This document shows, piece by piece, positions 22,021 to 23,294 of a DNA stretch of 23,294 nucleotides (the first letter of the stretch is position 1; the number at the start of each line of letters is the position of its first letter). The position numbers and the translations under genes are program-made. The DNA lies in the NCBI GenBank assembly GCA_050485365.1, contig JBJHBH010000058.1:1-23294 (forward strand), given 5' to 3'. Origin of the DNA: JARFUG01 sp050485365 (GTDB lineage Bacteria > Desulfobacterota > Desulfuromonadia > Desulfuromonadales > JACZKF01). The notes under the pieces were generated by a model that saw only the letters and a list, made by a program, of their open reading frames with translations, did no database searches and was not told the DNA's origin.

Positions 22021-22636
22021 TATCCGCTCGACCCTTTTCGGACCGGTCTTCAACAACAACCCCATCGCGCTGCAGATCCTCGGCATCTGCAGCGCCCTGG
22101 CGGTGACGACCCGGCTGGAGTCGGCCTTCGTCATGTCGCTGGCGGTCATCTTCGTGGCGGCCTTCGCCGGCGGATCGGTGGCGCTGATCCGGCTCTACAT
22201 CCCCGAGAGCATCCGGCTGATCGTGCAGATGACGATCATCGCCTCGCTCGTCATCGTCGTCGATCAGGTGATCCAGGCGGTCAGCCCGACGATCAGCCGC
22301 CAGCTGTCGGTCTTCGTCGGGCTCATCATTACCAACTGCATCGTGCTGGGGCGCGCCGAGGCCTACGCCATGAAGAACTCGGTGGGGCGCAGCTTTCTCG
22401 ACGGCATCGGCAACGGCCTGGGCTACAGCGTCGTCCTTCTTCTCGTGGCGACCCTTCGCGAGCTCTTCGGCTCGGGGACCTTCTTCGGCACCTCGGTCCT
22501 GCCGCTCACCCAAGCGGGGGGGTGGTACGAGACCAACGGCCTGATGCTCCTGCCGCCGAGCGCCTTTTTCATCATCGGCCTGCTCATCTGGGCGCTACGC
22601 GTCTGGAAAAAAGACCAGGTCGAGGTGGAGGAATAG
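22013..22636 (+). CDS. nqrD: Na+-NQR subunit D (membrane)
   Basis: A 207-residue six-helix membrane subunit. NPIALQILGICSALAVTT near the N-terminus and GLIITNCIVLGRAEAYAM in the centre are diagnostic. C26 and C109 correspond to the two conserved cysteines that, with two from NqrE, hold the intramembrane iron site of the complex. GGAGGG lies a few bases before the ATG, inside the 3' end of nqrC (eight-base overlap). The stop is immediately followed by the nqrE ATG. Confidence 0.96.
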   Translation: MTDIRSTLFGPVFNNNPIALQILGICSALAVTTRLESAFVMSLAVIFVAAFAGGSVALIRLYIPESIRLIVQMTIIASLVIVVDQVIQAVSPTISRQLSVFVGLIITNCIVLGRAEAYAMKNSVGRSFLDGIGNGLGYSVVLLLVATLRELFGSGTFFGTSVLPLTQAGGWYETNGLMLLPPSAFFIIGLLIWALRVWKKDQVEVEE

Positions 22637-23248
22637 ATGCTCGAGTACTATCTCAGCATTTTCATCCGGGCGGTCTTCATCGAGAACATGGCTCTGGCCT
22701 TCTTTCTCGGCATGTGCACCTTTCTGGCCGTCTCGAAAAAGGTCGATACGGCGTTGGGGCTGGGGATTGCGGTCATCGTGGTGCAGACCGTCACCGTGCC
22801 GATCAACAACCTCATCTACCGCTATCTGCTGCGCGAGGGGGGGCTCGCCTGGGCGGGGCTCGGAGACGTCGATCTGACCTTCCTGGGGCTGATCTCGTAT
22901 ATCGGCGTCATCGCCGCGATGGTGCAGATCCTCGAGATGGTCCTCGACAAGCACGTGCCGCGCCTCTACGCGGCCCTCGGCGTCTTTTTGCCGCTCATCA
23001 CCGTCAACTGCATGATCCTCGGCGGATCGCTCTTCATGGTCGAGCGCGACTACGGCCTGGGCGAGAGCATCGTCTTCGGGCTGGGGAGCGGCACGGGATG
23101 GGCCATCGCCATCACGGCCCTGGCAGGCATCCGTAGCCGCCTGAAGTACAGCAACATCCCCGAGGGGCTGCGGGGGCTGGGGATGACGTTCATCGTCGTG
23201 GGGCTGATGTCGATGGCGTTCATGGCGTTTTCAGGGATTCAGCTCTGA
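22637..23248 (+). CDS. nqrE: Na+-NQR subunit E (membrane)
   Basis: A 203-residue six-helix membrane subunit, inverted homologue of NqrD. FIRAVFIENMALAFFLGMCT with C27 and ITVNCMILGG with C125 supply the other pair of cysteines for the intramembrane iron site. The ATG follows the nqrD stop directly, and GGTGGAGGAA serves as ribosome site inside the nqrD end. The last 46 bases of the window (23249-23294) contain no ribosome site followed by an NqrF-like N-terminus, so the flavin/2Fe-2S NADH dehydrogenase subunit is not visible here. Confidence 0.96.
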   Translation: MLEYYLSIFIRAVFIENMALAFFLGMCTFLAVSKKVDTALGLGIAVIVVQTVTVPINNLIYRYLLREGGLAWAGLGDVDLTFLGLISYIGVIAAMVQILEMVLDKHVPRLYAALGVFLPLITVNCMILGGSLFMVERDYGLGESIVFGLGSGTGWAIAITALAGIRSRLKYSNIPEGLRGLGMTFIVVGLMSMAFMAFSGIQL

Positions 23249-23294
23249 CCGTTTGCGGGCGAGACTCAAGGCTGAATGGTACGCGGATTTGCGC

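Overview
The window is a GC-rich bacterial chromosome segment of about 23.3 kb. The gene content fits an anaerobic Gram-negative bacterium, most likely of the Desulfuromonadales/Geobacterales type. The pointers are an oxygen-sensitive class III ribonucleotide reductase with a radical-SAM activase, a NikR regulator, a PilZ protein, an RND efflux pair with a lipoprotein adaptor, a fragment of a REP-associated transposase, and a sodium-pumping NADH:quinone reductase (Na+-NQR). The lineage is inferred from gene families only.

Layout. 1-1002: 3' end of sbcC, an intrinsic terminator and a palindrome cluster. 1239-1991 (-): degenerate receiver-PilZ protein. 2143-2562 (-): nikR. 2596-2830: a dense control region upstream of nrdD, with four DnaA-box-like sequences at exact 11-bp steps and two NrdR-box-like palindromes 32 bp apart. 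2831-5828: anaerobic ribonucleotide reductase locus. NrdD is split into a 659-aa body and a separate 47-aa polypeptide that carries the glycyl-radical motif and has its own strong Shine-Dalgarno. A long palindrome with a T-run precedes the activase nrdG. 5829-7428: an accessory, AT-richer island with a CAP12/Pycsar-type TIR-domain gene whose C-terminus is unrecognised, and a broken transposase fragment. 7429-8752: mscL with a zinc ribbon, an unlisted 32-aa membrane peptide and a 75-aa membrane protein. 8763-13050: an ion transporter, an MscS channel overlapping a pyrimidine-dimer glycosylase gene, a glycine-rich stress-type membrane protein and a DUF169 protein. 13060-17286 (-): RND pump and its adaptor. 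17512-23248: a probable single operon of a flavodiiron-type metallo-beta-lactamase protein, a helical protein and nqrABCDE. No nqrF is seen in the last 46 bases.

How it works together. The nrd locus supplies deoxynucleotides without oxygen and appears wired to dNTP/ATP status (NrdR) and to replication initiation (DnaA). The nqr cluster couples NADH oxidation to sodium export. It is co-directional with a di-iron protein whose ligand spacing matches O2/NO-reducing flavodiiron enzymes, which suggests respiration tied to oxidative or nitrosative defence. The most unusual features are the split glycyl-radical reductase with its layered promoter, the TIR gene in its low-GC island, the 32-aa membrane peptide, and the NQR operon with a serine at the expected NqrB flavin site.
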